From assembly GCA_026120185.1 (NCBI GenBank), contig JANUWF010002273.1, forward strand, positions 789,001-853,000: a stretch of 64,000 nt of DNA. Direction: 5' to 3'. The DNA is from Voacanga thouarsii. Its lineage: Eukaryota; Streptophyta; Magnoliopsida; Gentianales; Apocynaceae. The position numbers and the translations under genes were made by a program. The notes under the pieces are model-generated. The model was not told where the DNA came from. It did not search any database and worked only from the letters and a program-made list of their open reading frames with translations. Shown here one piece after another: positions 1 through 12,649 of this stretch. The first letter of the stretch is position 1. Every line of letters starts with the position of its first letter.

Positions 1-900
1 ACAACATCTAATAGGCGTATATCTATCTTTTCATGTACTGTCAAACTGATAAGATATCAGAGTGTAATAGCATCAATAACAGGAGAATAAGTTTCATCAT
101 AATCTACACCTGATCTTTGTAAAAAACCTTGGGCTACTAACCGTGCTTTATATCATATGATTTCATTATTTTTATTACACTTTCGCACAAATATCCATTT
201 GTAGCCAACAGGTTTTACACCTTTCGGTGTTCGAACTGCAGGTTCGAAGACTTCATGTTGTGTCAGTGCATTTAACTCTGATTGAATTGCATCTTTCCAT
301 TGTAACCAATCTTTTCTATGCCGACATTCATCAACTGATATTGATTTAGGATCATCATTATCCTGTATAACATCAAGAGATATATTATATGCAAACATAT
401 TATCAATCATTATTTCTATCCGATTCCAACTTCTACCAAAAGTGGTATAATTGATAGAAATTTCAGTGTTACTTTCATCAACTTCTAGTTCTTTTTCATC
501 AGTTCTCTTTTGGTCTTTATCATTCTTTTCTAATATGATCATCTGGATCCTTTCATCCTCTCTTCTTTTGAGGATTTTTATCTTTAGAACCAATAGGTCA
601 ACCATGCTTTTGGCATGCTTTTGGCTCAGCAGTTATAGGTATAATCTTTTGTTCTGATGGAACTTCAATTCGAATAAGAACATTTATAGCTGGAATATGC
701 GATTTTATTACTTTTTTGGAGTCAATAAAAGCATCTGGCATTTGATTTGCAATGCTTTACAAATGAATTATCTTTTAAACTTCAAGTTCACACACGCTTG
801 TACGCGGATCAAAATAATTTAATGATATTGTCCAATTAAGATCTTTCTTATACTGTTTCTGTTCTCTCCCTAATTTAGGAAATAATGATTTCACAAGAGA
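1..900 (-). pseudogene. Ty1/copia pol fragment (integrase C-terminus to reverse transcriptase N-terminus), runs off left edge
   Basis: Read on the minus strand, 605-153 encodes the copia integrase-RT linker and the start of RT, including DWLQWKDAIQSELNAL, PVGYKWIFVRK and, continuing to base 1, [10 protein letters not shown] and [12 protein letters not shown]. These are standard Ty1/copia RT blocks. An in-frame TGA interrupts the block after DAITL. Bases 780-890 match the integrase C-terminal region of the element at 57017-57110 and 32560-32650, so all belong to one family (K1-type). Similarity fades at about 890-910, where the RKD 5' flank begins. The matching gag part lies at 2641-3180 in the same orientation, so this is the 3' part of one element whose middle is missing. 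It is non-functional. Confidence 0.85.
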
Positions 901-1154
901 ATGAGGGAAAAGAAAAAGAAATGTAAGAACATGATGACAAGTAGGAAATGCCAAGAAATCTATTATAAAAATCTCTTTTTTTTTTCACTCTTCCCGGTAC
1001 CATCTTTTCCCCTTCCTCCTTGTCTTTTCTTCTCTTCCGTCCCTCCACCTATCATCTACCTCTTCTTCTTCCTCATACATGTGTGTGTGTGTGTGTATAT
1101 TTTAGTCATCAGTCATTAGTAAATATAAAAAAAATAAAAAACCTCAAAGCAGAT
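901..1154 (+). promoter_or_regulatory. 5' flank and leader of the RKD gene
   Basis: This short stretch lies between the copia pol fragment and the RKD start codon. It has a CT-rich tract (about 990-1070), typical of plant leaders, and a (GT)n run at about 1080-1097. No clear TATA box was found. Only about 250 bases of non-transposon sequence precede the ATG at 1155, so any promoter must be very short or lie in the copia remnant. This is inferred from composition and position. Confidence 0.35.
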
Positions 1155-2437
1155 ATGGAGACTCGTAATTCATTTGAGACATGGTCAAATTTTGATTTGG
1201 TTTCTAACGCAGAAGATTTTGATGTGTTTTCTTTTCCAAACCAATTGCTTCTGCCTAATTTCAGATGAGATACCTTTGAGGGCTTCCTTTTTTTTAGTGT
1301 GTTTAATAATGAAATAATGAAATTAAACTCTCTTTTAGTTTGTTGTGATGTAAATCAGTGGTAGTTCTAGACATGTTGCTTTGAATTTTTAATTTGATCT
1401 ACCCATTCAAGAGACTGCTTTTGATGCTATTCCTCTGAATGAGGATATGCTTGTGCATGATCCTTTCTACTCCCTAATAGATTTTGAACAAAGCCAGAAT
1501 ATAATTTCAGGTTATCATACATTCAAACATGAATTTTGCATGGTATTACCTTTACTGATATTGTTTTTCCTTTTCTATGAGAAATAATGAGTGGTCTTGA
1601 CAACGAATTCGGAGTGAGGACCCATGAAATGCATAATATCGAAGTTCAAGATATTATTACAGACGAAATTCCTATGGAGAAGAAGAGGATTAGGAGGCAG
1701 AGAGAGGAGAAGGGCAATAGCTCCAAGACACTATCAAAAGAAACCATTTCGCAATACTTTTACCTGCCAATCAAGAGTGCGACTAAAGAACTGAATATTG
1801 GCTTAACCTCTCTCAAGAACAGATGTAGGGAGTCGGGAATTCGTCGATGGCCTCACAGGAAGTTGATGAGCTTGGAGACCCTAATCAAGAATGTTTAGGT
1901 TCTATCTCACATACACTTGTAATTTGCAAGTATTATGAAAGATTTATAAGTAAATAATGACTGAAATGAATGTATCTCCACCGATGATATCACTTCGATT
2001 TACAGGAGCGAGATAAAGACAAAGGAGGACATATGACTGAGAAGAAGTTAAGAGAAGCTATTGAGATACTGGAACGCGAGAAGAAGTTGGTGGAAGAAAG
2101 TCCTGATACGCGATTGAAGGACCAAACACAGAAATTGAGACAAGCATGCTTCAAGGCCAAATATAATAAGAAACTTAAGGGGATGAGAAAATTTCAAAAC
2201 TCATTGCGCAGTAATTTTACGGCTAATTCTGCTACTAGTTTAGATACTGGCCCAAGGGAGAAGGAAGAGGAGGAGGATGTCGAAGAAGAGGAACTGAAGT
2301 CCATAATTGCTACCTGTTTGTCTTCCTCTAATGCAAACACGGAAAAAGAACAACTACAAATATTCATCCTAAATTTGTCAGCTGTATTAAAAAAGAGCAA
2401 CTACAAGCATGCATTCTTAAGTTCATGTGAACACTAG
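1155..2437 (+). pseudogene. RKD-type RWP-RK transcription factor gene, probably broken
   Basis: RWP-RK proteins of the RKD subfamily are nuclear DNA-binding factors active in egg cells and embryos. Proposed exons: 1 from ATG 1155 to about 1264; 2 from about 1412 to 1510; 3 at 1582-1898; 4 at 2006-2437. Exon 3 encodes the RWP-RK core: LSKETISQYFYLPI, then an ELNIGLTSLKNRCRE-type helix and GIRRWPHRKL. Exon 4 encodes the usual KLREAIEILEREKKL coiled segment, LRQACFKAKY and an acidic tail. Exon 2 to 3 joins in phase (split GAA) and exon 3 to 4 in phase 0. Two defects are visible. TAG (1896-1898) sits exactly where the family has Gln before this intron. The expected intron-1 donor reads CAG/ATGAGA instead of CAG/GTGAGA, followed by stop TGA. 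A GT donor at 1893, three bases before the TAG, would skip it in frame. Copia pieces flank it on both sides. Confidence 0.78.
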
Positions 2438-2640
2438 TGAGATGAATAAAGGAAATGTAAGTGAACACCAAACTTATGATCAAGACGAGATAGATTTTTT
2501 TTTCTAAACTATTAGCAGGAATATATATTGGCATCTGAATGTAACATCTCAAAGATGTGATGCTTATTATTAATGGAAATATCATTTTCCCTTATTATCT
2601 TTTTTGTTCCACTTCAGGTGGTCAGTATTGCTCTGTGCTA
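2438..2640 (+). other. 3' flank of the RKD gene
   Basis: Non-coding AT-rich sequence between the RKD stop codon and the copia gag fragment. An AATAAA-like signal lies at about 2444, just after the stop, consistent with a short 3' UTR. Nothing else is recognisable. Confidence 0.4.
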
Positions 2641-3180
2641 AGGGAAATATCGAGTGTGTCCATGACCATAACTACGACCACTGCCACAACTACGACTATA
2701 ACGATGGCTTCTGCTGGAGCCAACAGCATTCACTTCTGGGAGTACTGTTGAGCCAGTTGGTCTGGCTTCATGATTTCTCAATAATAACTCATTATTTTTC
2801 TTTACAATGAGGAGGGCAGTAAGTAAATTTGTGTATACCATTTTTCTTGATATTGTTGCTGCAGGACAATATTCGAGGTATGAAATGTGGAGAATGTCTT
2901 CTCCAATATATTTTTTCTTCGCATAATTTTAACTGATATGTAATTTTATACATCGTGAAACTATATTTATTCATGGTTTTAAAATCTTGCAACTTCAGGT
3001 ACGATCATTTATACCGTGCACTTGGTAGTACGACCATCTTTAGGTGGTCAAATCTTTTTTTTTCAACATTTAGATGCATTTCTGTATCGAGAACCCATGA
3101 CATATAATTTTTTTCCAAAAATATCAAGGGCTACAAATTCGAATTTAGTAAGGTTAGCCATAGGAATCAATAAACACACT
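2641..3180 (-). pseudogene. Ty1/copia gag fragment (K1-type)
   Basis: On the minus strand this matches the gag region of the element at 60640-61320 block by block. The N-terminal peptide LTKFEFVALDI is followed by a degraded body and the Ser/Gly/His-rich stretch ahead of the zinc knuckle. The reading frame is broken repeatedly. It has the same strand and order as the pol fragment at 1-900. Protease and most of integrase are absent, and the RKD gene lies in their place. Confidence 0.7.
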
Positions 3181-5549
3181 ACACACTAAGAAAACTCTAA
3201 CTATTTTTTGCACAAGAATTTCTTCAAACTTCTCTCTTTCTTTTTCTCACAATTCTTTCACAAAATGATGGTGTATTTCAAGTTTAGAGAGTAACTCTAT
3301 TTATAGAGCTCTTAATTAGTAGAATACATCATCTTCCACTAATCTTAATTAGTGATGTCTCTACTAATAGTTCACATAAATCCATAATTAGTAGAGTTTC
3401 CACTAATATATTCATAACAATAGTATGAATATGGAAAGAAGATTATTCAATTTTCATAGTTATTTATTTTTCATTTTTGTCAGTTTCTCACCCTTTAATT
3501 GATTGGCAGATACAATTTGATGGCAAAAAATTGACATTTAGGTCCCATATTGTCGATTTTGTTACAACTTTGTCATCGCATGCACATTATTCGAAGGACT
3601 CTCTGGGGTCTTATTAAAATTTCATAAATTGATTCGCTTTTTAAACGCCAAGATTCCATCTGAGGCATATTTTTGAACGATGAAAGTCAAATTCAGCAAT
3701 AATTTTTGATAAAGAATGTTTTTACCGTTGAATTGTAACCTTGTTGTTCTATGGAATTCTTTTAAAAAGAAAAAAAAAAAAAGACGAATGATTATCATTG
3801 AGTTTTGACCTTGCGTCTATGAAGTTCTTAAAAAAATAATTAAAAAAACAACAACAACAATTGTGACCATAACTAATAAGTTAGTAGGGATTAATTAGTA
3901 AAATTATTTTCCTTTGAGTATTCCACAAACATTTTCATATTAACTTATAATTTCACTTGGCGAATTCTAGGTGAAATTTCAAGGGTGTTCATTAATTTAA
4001 CTAATCTCTTCTCCTTTCATGATAATATCCTAACAGGTATAATAATTTTCTTGTTAATTTACACAACTGAGAGAACTCTATATAATTCGTATACCAATTA
4101 TATAGAATTATTTTAAGATTTTATAGAATTATATTTATATAATTCATGAAAATCTTAAAATAATTCTATTTAATTCGTATAATTCTATATAATTCAACAT
4201 TTACAATAAGATTAGGGTCCCTATCTAATCTTAAAATATATAAATAAATATATGAATAAATTTTAATATTATAAAATATAATACATATAATAAATATACT
4301 ATAATTAATATAATTAATTTTTAAAAATATATAATATGTTTGAATTTATTTGTTTATTAAACAAATATAATATTTTATTCAAATTCAGTCATTTATTAAT
4401 CAGACAGCCTTATTCAAGCTCAAAGGAATTTTCATTTACAAATGTTTGTTTCATTTTACCGGTATAAATATAGGTAAGTTAAATGGAGAACACCTAAATG
4501 AAAAACTTATGATACAGGTTTTTATCAATGGGATTTTCGGTCCCTTTCTCCAACCCAACATTGAAAAGGAAAATTAATATTAATATTTAAGAATATAACT
4601 CAAGGTCATATTAATATTTATGAAGTATAACTAAAGATTTCTTTCTCTCATTCCCGTCTTATGTGTTCTCCCCATCAATGCATTTATGCTATTCCAACAG
4701 CAATTGCTCAAAGCCCTATCACATTTTCTAACTTTGACTTATTTGCAGGGCTCATTCCAAACTTAACCCTTCTTTTCTTGAATTATTACCTGGTAAGGCA
4801 ATTGATTTTCCTTTCTTTGTGAATACTATTTTGGGTATGATTGTCAATTTGGGCTTCTCAGTTGGGCTCTATCAAGTTTGGGTTCAAAATTAAAATTTAG
4901 GGACCTGAGCTTGACCTACCCAAGCTCTCATATATTAAGGCCGACCTTGGCCTGAATATAAAATGCAACTTATTATGTTTGGACTGGCCTGAAATAAAAA
5001 AAACATAAGTATAATTTTTTAACTTATATATAATACCATAAAAATGCACAATTAAAATTTAGTTTTACATAATAATCTATTATAATAAAAATAAGCAAAT
5101 TGTGGTATTTTTTTAGTTTTTCTTAGTATTTAAAAGTTCGAACTCTAATTATTACAATAACAATAGTTATACAGTTTGGTTAATTTCATAATGAAGCTCT
5201 ATTGTAACATAAAAAAAAATTAAATATAGAATCATTATATCAAAAAATGTTTAATAAGCATATATTTTGATAATTAAGAACTAATAAAGTAAATATAATT
5301 ATTTAATTTAATTAATATTGTAGTCTTAAATTTTATTAAAATCTATAGATATAGAAATCATTTTGTAGTAGTCTCATAGTGATTTTAAGAAGTAATAATA
5401 TATTTTCACTTTCATGTATTTCAACCAAAAAAGAGAAAAAAAAAAAAGCTTTTTGATTCATGTTAACAACTTATCATTTTGGATACAATTAAAAGAAAAA
5501 GTAAAACATTAATGCACCATTACATATTATAACTTTTTAAAAAAATTGA
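3181..5549. other. Non-coding AT-rich sequence upstream of the copia gag; possible LTR remnant
   Basis: No coding sequence is supported. Bases 3190-3470 carry a TATTTATAGAGC segment and repeated taattagt words, resembling the LTR/leader expected upstream of the minus-strand gag, but they do not match the K1 LTR at 61469-61764. Bases 4070-4200 contain a short inverted repeat built on tataattc words. Bases 4840-4990 have GGGCTT/GGGCC-type words reminiscent of hAT-derived debris. The rest is featureless. Confidence 0.35.
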
Positions 5550-7523
5550 CACTACAAGAAAACTGTAAATCTGTCACAGAAAATTTTCCATGGCAATCAG
5601 CGATGGATTTTGCCATGGAACAGTAAAATACAAGTAACTTGTGAGGGAAAAAAATACCATAGCAAATCCGTGGCTATTTGCCACGGAATTGTGATGGAAA
5701 TAGTAGCAAGTAGCGATGCAAACATATTCCGTTGTAAATCAGTAGCAAAAAAAGGTGCCAAAAAATTATGCCAAATATTAGCCACCGATTTGCGATAAGA
5801 ACATTTTTGTGGCAAAATTATACCAAACATTAGCCATGGATTTGCCACGGAATCACAAAGCAGTGATAAAAAGAAAGGGCTAAATTTTTTGTGTGTTCCG
5901 TGGTAAATCTGTGACTATTCCGTAGCAAAGATAATATGGTGAAGCATTCTTAGATTTTATTTCGCTCGTGTAAAAAAAAAAGTGGGAATATGTGATTGAA
6001 AATTAGAACCTGTAGAGTTTTTACTACTTCGATTGAGTTTCTGCTTAGATTCTCTGACAATAGAAAAAGGAAATGCATCTTATTGTTTGGTTTTTAGAGT
6101 TATGATATTTGTGTATGGTTTCCTATCAATGTCATATGTTGAAGAAATCAAATGTTAATTGATAAAGACAGTAAAAATTCAGGTCCTTTCAACTGGAATG
6201 TGAAGCAAGGAATATCAATTTACTGGCAAAGTAAACCAATGAACACATTCTGAAAAATATTTGGAACTTTGCTCAAATTTCAGACAATTTGGGTTCATAG
6301 TAATGATTTTGTTTCTAGTATCCTTGTTCATGTATACAAAAATTTGGAAGATTAAATGGATAGAGCAAGTCATCTTTTCCTCCATTGTGAAGTTGCAAGT
6401 GAGTTTTGTGTACCAAGGCCCCAAAATGCTGAAAGTGCATTGTAGTGATTGCTCATTAATAGCAAGGACACTAATCTGATTTTGGCCCCTTGTCACCTTT
6501 TGCAGGAAGTGCTTTAAGCTGGTGACCATATCTACTTGAAGCATGTGGTATTTTCACTGTGGTGACCATGTGGGCAGTTGTTGTGACTGAGGGTTGCAGG
6601 AAAATTAAGCTTCAGTATTATGGGTTCAAGCTTGTGTCTGCTGCAAGGTTGTTTATCGTTGTCTTTTCAAGCTTACATCACATAAGATGCTTTTTGTCAG
6701 CAGAACCGTAGTAAGGAAAAGGGTCTAACACCAATCTCAATCAGTCAATCATCAAGTTCTGCTACAAATGACTATCCGTGATGAGTGACATACTTTGATT
6801 TCCTTCTTCTTTGTATTTGTACCTTTGTTTCTAATCGAGTTCTTGATATTTCCTACTTCTCGTACATGTAGTAATACATTTTTTTGAGACTTTGTAAATT
6901 ATTTATGATTTGATTATTGAGGATATTGTTTTTGAATTGTTTGGCAATGAGAAAATTGTGTTTTATTATATTTGGTGTTGAATGAGTTGATTCTATTGTG
7001 TTTAGCAGGAAATGGTGCAGGGTCAAAGTCAAAAAATTTTAATTTTAAATAAATTTTAATTTTTAATAATCCGTGATAAAATCTGTGACAATTTACTATG
7101 GAAAAAACAACTTTTCCGTGGCAAATTTGTAGCAAATTGTCACGGAATAAATTTTTAAATGAAGTATTCGTGACAAATTTGTGACAATTTTCCATAGAAA
7201 GTATTTCTAAATAAAGTTTCCGTGGAAAATCCGTGACAATTTGTCACGGAAATTATTTCACAGATTTGCTATAAACAGTTTATTTTCATATTGTTTGTGT
7301 GGCAATTTGCTACGAATTTGCCACAGTTCCCTTGTAATATTTCTTGCTCAAGGTGCTACCAACTTTAACAATCCGTGGCAAAATTGCCACAGAAAAAAAA
7401 TTCCCTCACAAAAAATGCTTAGTGACGAAGGTATTTGCTACGGACCAATTTTGTTGCAGATCTGTGGCAAATTCCAGTTTAACCACGGATTTTTCGTGAC
7501 AAATTGACAGATTTCTTGTAGTG
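5550..7523. mobile_element. Non-autonomous CACTA (En/Spm-like) DNA transposon
   Basis: Terminal inverted repeats CACTACAAGAAA (5550) and TTTCTTGTAGTG (ending 7523) are flanked by a perfect 3-bp target duplication TGA (5547-5549 and 7524-7526), the hallmark of the CACTA superfamily. Both subterminal zones (5575-5935 and 7070-7500) are packed with short direct and inverted words of the type CCGTGGCAAAT and ATTTGCCACGG, the presumed transposase-binding repeats. The central part (about 5960-7060) has no transposase-like frame. Mobility would need a transposase supplied in trans. Confidence 0.9.
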
Positions 7524-8099
7524 TGATAGAATTAATAAAAAAGTAATAATAAATTAATATGAATTTATGAATATATATAGAACTAGACTTATAATCAGTT
7601 GAGCTTGCACAAACCCAAACTCGATATAAATAAACTCCAATCATTACAAGAAAATTGTGAATTTGCCACGGATTTTTGCTACGGAAAATATTTCGTGGCA
7701 ATCAGCAATAGATTTTGCCACGGAACAGCAAAATACAAGCAACTTGCGAGGGAAAAAAAATACCCTAGCAAATCCGTGGCAATTTGCCACGGAATTGCGA
7801 TGGAAATAATAGCAAGTAGGAATGCAAAAATATTCCGTCGCAAATCGGTAGCAAAAAAATGCGCCAAAAAATTATGCTAAATATTAGCCACCGATTTGCG
7901 ATGGAAACATTTCCATGGCAAATTTATGCCAAACATTAGTCACGGATTTGCCATAGAATCACAAAGCAGTGATAAAAAGAAAAGGCTAAATTTTTGTTGT
8001 GTGTTCCATGGCAAATCCGTGGTTATTTGCCACGGACTCACAAAATTGCCACAAATCCGTGGCAATTCCATTGTAGATTGTCACGGATTTGACACGTCA

Positions 8100-9670
8100 T
8101 TTTTTCCTTTTTTTTGGTTTTAATTTATTAATTATATTAGTTTGTATAAATTTTTGTTCCATACATTTTAAATAACGACGACGAAATATTTTGTAAGTAT
8201 CCTGATATATTTATTTTCTAATGCGTTCATTCTTGAAATGGAATTGAAAATAAGATGTATTATTTTTTAGTATAAAAATATACGTTTGTATTAAAATTAG
8301 AAATTTTAAAGAAACGATATAATTTTATTTTATTTTGACTGTAAAAGCCATTGAAATTTGTTTTGAAGAACTATATTATCATTGAAAATACATAAAAAAG
8401 AATGTTACGCAAAGTAGCAATAAAAAGAAAGGGCTAAATTTTGGTTGTGTGTTTCGTGGCAAATCCGTGGCTATTTGCCATGGAATCACAAAATTGCGAC
8501 AAATTTGTGGCAATTCCGTGGCAGATAGCAACGGATTTGCCACCGCATTTTTCCTTTTTTTTTTGTTCTAATATATTAATTATATTGGTTTGTATTAATT
8601 TTTGTTCCATATATTTTAAATAACAACAACGAAATATTTTGTAAGTATCTTAATGTATTTATTTTTTAATGCGTTCTTTCTTGAAATGCAATTGAAAATA
8701 AGATGTATTATTTTTTAGTATCAAAATATACGTTTGTATCAAAATTATAAATATTAAAGAAACGATATAATTTTATTTTTATTTCGACTGTAAAAACCAT
8801 TTGAAAATTATTTTGAAGAACTATATTATTATTGAAATCTCACATGAAAGTAATTTATGCAAAATATTGATAAAAACAAATGACTAAATTTTTGTTGTAT
8901 GTTGGCTATTCCTTGGCAGAGTGCCACGGATTTGCCACGACATTTTTTTCTTTTTTTTGTTTTAATTTGTTAATTATGTTGGTTTATATTAATTTTTGGT
9001 CCATACATTTTAAATAACAACGATGAAATATTTTGTAAGTATCTTGATTTATATATTTTCTAACGCGTTCATTCTTGAAATAGAATTGAAAATAAGATGT
9101 ATTATTTTTTAGTATTGAAATATACGTTTGTATTAAAATTAGAAACATTAAAGAAACGATGTAATTTTATTTTTATTCCGACTGTGAAAGCCATAGAAAA
9201 TTATTTTGAAGTACTATATTATCATTGAGAGTACAAAAAAAAGAATGTTAAGCAAAATAGTGATAAAAAGAAAGGGCTAAATTTTTATTGTGTTGTGTGA
9301 TTTGCCATGAAATCACAAAATTGCCACTAATCCGTGGCAATTCCGTGGCAAATTGTCACGGATTTGCCATGACAATTTTTCTTTTTTTTTTTTTGTTCTA
9401 ATTTATTAATTATATTGGTTTGTATTAATTTTTGTTCAATACATTTTAAATAACAACGATGAAATATTTTGTAAGTATATTAATTAATTTATTTTCTAAT
9501 GCGTTCATTCTTGAAATGGAATTAAAAATGAGATGTATTACTTTTTAGTATCGAAATATAATTTTGTATTAAAATTATAAATATTAAAGAAATGATATAA
9601 TTTTATTTTTATTCTGACTGTAAAAGATATTGAAAATTATTTTGAAGAACTATATTATCATTGAGATCTC
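8100..9670. repeat. Tandem array, four copies of a ~390-450-bp unit
   Basis: The landmark word aaatattttgtaagtat recurs at about 8185, 8635, 9029 and 9461. Each unit starts with a T-run, continues with AT-rich spacer and ends with a CCGTGGCAA-type subterminal block. Each unit therefore carries its own set of putative transposase-binding words, so the array is an internal amplification of CACTA subterminal sequence. Confidence 0.8.
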
Positions 9671-9679
9671 ACTAGAAAG

Positions 9680-12570
9680 TATGTAGGTTGTGTATAGTGA
9701 ATATGTATGTATATATAGATAATGGATTATAGATGTTATAGGTTGTGTATAGTGAATATGTATCTATGGATAATGGATTATAAATGTTATAGGTTGTTTG
9801 TTGTGTATATGTCTAGGGAATGTGACTCGAAACTTTGTAGGTAGGGAGTGTAACAGGGATTATGCATGTGTGTAGGATACTTTATGCTAGATATTTTGAT
9901 GATATATGATTATTTGTGTATTTAGGCTCTAAACAAATTAAGAAATTTTATGGTATGCTAAAACAATTGTGGTGGATGTGTTTTGCAGTTGTGCATTGTA
10001 TGGTGAGAATATGATTTGTGACGTTGTAGGCTGTGTGCAGGGAGTATGATATTCAAGAACGTTATAGGTTGTGTATAGTGAATATGTATGCATGGATAAT
10101 GGATTATAAATGTTATAGGTTGTGTATAGTGAATATGTATGTATGGATTATAGGTTATAAATGTTATACGTTGTTTGTTAATGTATATGTCTAGGGAATG
10201 TGACTCGAAACTTTGTAGGCAGAGAGTGTAACGGGGATTATGCATGTGTGTAGGATACTTTGTGCTAGATATTTTGATGATATATGATTATTTGTGTATT
10301 TAGGCTCTAAACAAATTACGAAATTTTATGGTTTGCTAAAACAATTGTGGTGGATGTGTTTTGCAGTTGTACATTGTCTGGTGGGAATATGATTTGTGAC
10401 GTTGTAGGCAGTGTGTTGTGCATGTGTGCAGGGAGTATGATACTCAAGAACATTGTAGGTTGTGTATAGTGAATATGTATGTATGTATAGATAATGGATT
10501 ATAAATGTAATAGGTTGTGTATCGTGAATATGTATCTATGGATAATTGATTATAAATGTTATAGGTTATTTGTTGTGTATATATCTAGGGAATGTAACTC
10601 GAAACTTTGTAGGCAGAGAGTGTAACGGGGATTATGCATGTGTGTAGGATACTTTGTGCTAGATATTTTGATGATATATGATTATTTGTGTATTTAGGCT
10701 CTAAACAAATTACGAAATTTTATGGTATACTAAAACAATTGTAGTGGATGTGTTTTGCAATTGTGCATTGTGTGGTGGGAATATGATTTGTGACGTTGTA
10801 GGCAGTGTGTTGTGCATGTGTGCACAGGGAGTATAATACTCAAGAACGTTGTAGGTTGTGTATAGTGAATATATATGTATGGATAATGGATTATAAATGT
10901 TATATGTTGTTTGTTGTGTATATGTCTAGTGAATGTGACACGAAACTTTGTAGGCAGGGAGTGTAACGGGGATTATACATCTGTGTTTTGCAGTTGTGCA
11001 TTGTGTGGTGGGAATATGATTTGTGACATTGTAGGCAGTGTGTTGTGCATGTGTGCAGGGAGTATGATCCTCAAGAACATTGTAGGTTGTGTATAGTGAA
11101 TATGTATGTATGGATAATGGATTATAAATGTTATAGGTTGTGTATAGTGAATATGTATATATGGATAATGGATTATAAATGTTATATGTTGTTTGTTGTG
11201 TATATGTCTAGGGAATGTGACACGAAACTTTGTAGGCAGGGAGTGTAACGGGGATTATGCATGTGTGTAGGATACTTTGTGCTAGATATTTTGATGATAT
11301 ATGATTATTTGTGTATTTAGGCTCTAAACAAATTACGAAATTTTATGGTATACTAAAACAATTGTAGTGGATGTGTTTTGCAATTGTGCATTGTGTGGTG
11401 GGAATATGATTTGTGACGTTGTAGGCAGTGTGTTGTGCATGTGTGCACAGGGAGTATAATACTCAAGAACGTTGTAAGTTGTGTATAGTGAATATATATG
11501 TATGGATAATGGATTATAAATGTTATATGTTGTTTGTTGTGTATATGTCTAGTGAATGTGACACGAAACTTTGTAGGCAGGGAGTGTAACGGGGATTATA
11601 CATCTGTGTTTTGCAGTTGTGCATTGTGTGGTGGGAATATGATTTGTGACATTGTAGGCAGTGTGTTGTGCATGTGTGCAGGGAGTATGATCCTCAAGAA
11701 CATTGTAGGTTGTGTATAGTGAATATGTATGTATGGATAATGGATTATAAATGTTATAGGTTGTGTATAGTGAATATGTATATATGGATAATGGATTATA
11801 AATGTTATATGTTGTTTGTTGTGTATATGTCTAGGGAATGTGACACGAAACTTTGTAGGCAGGGAGTGTAACGGGGATTATGCATGTGTGTAGGATACTT
11901 TGTGCTAGATATTTTGATGATATATGATTATTTGTGTATTTAGGCTCTAAAGAAATTACGAAATTTTGATGATTTGCTAAAATAATTGTGGTAGATGTGT
12001 TTTGCAGTTGTGCATTATGTGGTGGGAATATGATTTGAGACGTTGTAGGCCATGTGTTGTGCATATGTGCAGGAGTGTGATACTCAAGAACGTTGTAGGT
12101 TGTGTATAGTGAATATGTATGTATGGATAATGGATTATAAATGTTATAGGTTGTTTGTTGTGTATATGTTTAGGGAATATGACTCGAAACTTTGTAGGCA
12201 GGGAGTGTAACGGGGATTATGCATGTGTGTAGGGCATACTGATTGCTATGAATTTTGATGATATATGATTATTTGTGTATTTAGGCTTTAAATAAATTAC
12301 GAAATTTTATGGTTTGCTAAAACAATTGTGGTGGATGTGTTTTGCAGTTGTGCATTGTGTGGTGGGAATGATTTGAGACGTTGTAGGTAGTGTGTTATAC
12401 ATGTGTGCAGGGAGTATGATACTCAAGAACGTTGTAAGTTGTGTATAGTGAATATGTATGTATGGATAATGGATTATAAATTTTATAGGTTGTTTGTGTA
12501 TATGTCTAAGGAATGTGACTCGAAACCTTGTAGGCAAGGAGTGTAACGGGGATTATGCATATATGTATGG
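9680..12570. repeat. Tandem array of ~280-400-bp GT-rich units (about nine copies)
   Basis: The landmark gaaactttgtaggcag (with variants) recurs at about 9829, 10207, 10601, 10939, 11224, 11562, 11847, 12186 and 12522. Units contain tgtatagtgaatatgtat and ggattataaatgttat sub-repeats in one or two copies, which accounts for the varying unit length. Frames seen here are repeat artefacts, not genes. Confidence 0.85.
10617..11862. repeat. Near-perfect 623-bp higher-order duplication inside the array
   Basis: Bases from about 10617 to 11239 recur with a 623-bp offset to about 11862. By eye there is one difference over most of that span (ggttgtg at 10853 against agttgtg at 11476). Neighbouring units in the same array differ much more. 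This is a recent two-unit tandem duplication. Confidence 0.85.
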
Positions 12571-12649
12571 CATACTGGTTGCTATGGAATTATGAATAGG
12601 GAAATGTAACAGGTTTTGAAGCTGAAATTTTAGACTGTTATAGATTTTG

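Noticed and set aside
10911..11871. Repeated 61- and 67-residue Cys/Val-rich frames
   Set aside because: They are identical because they lie in the 623-bp tandem duplication; composition and stops in other units show no coding constraint.
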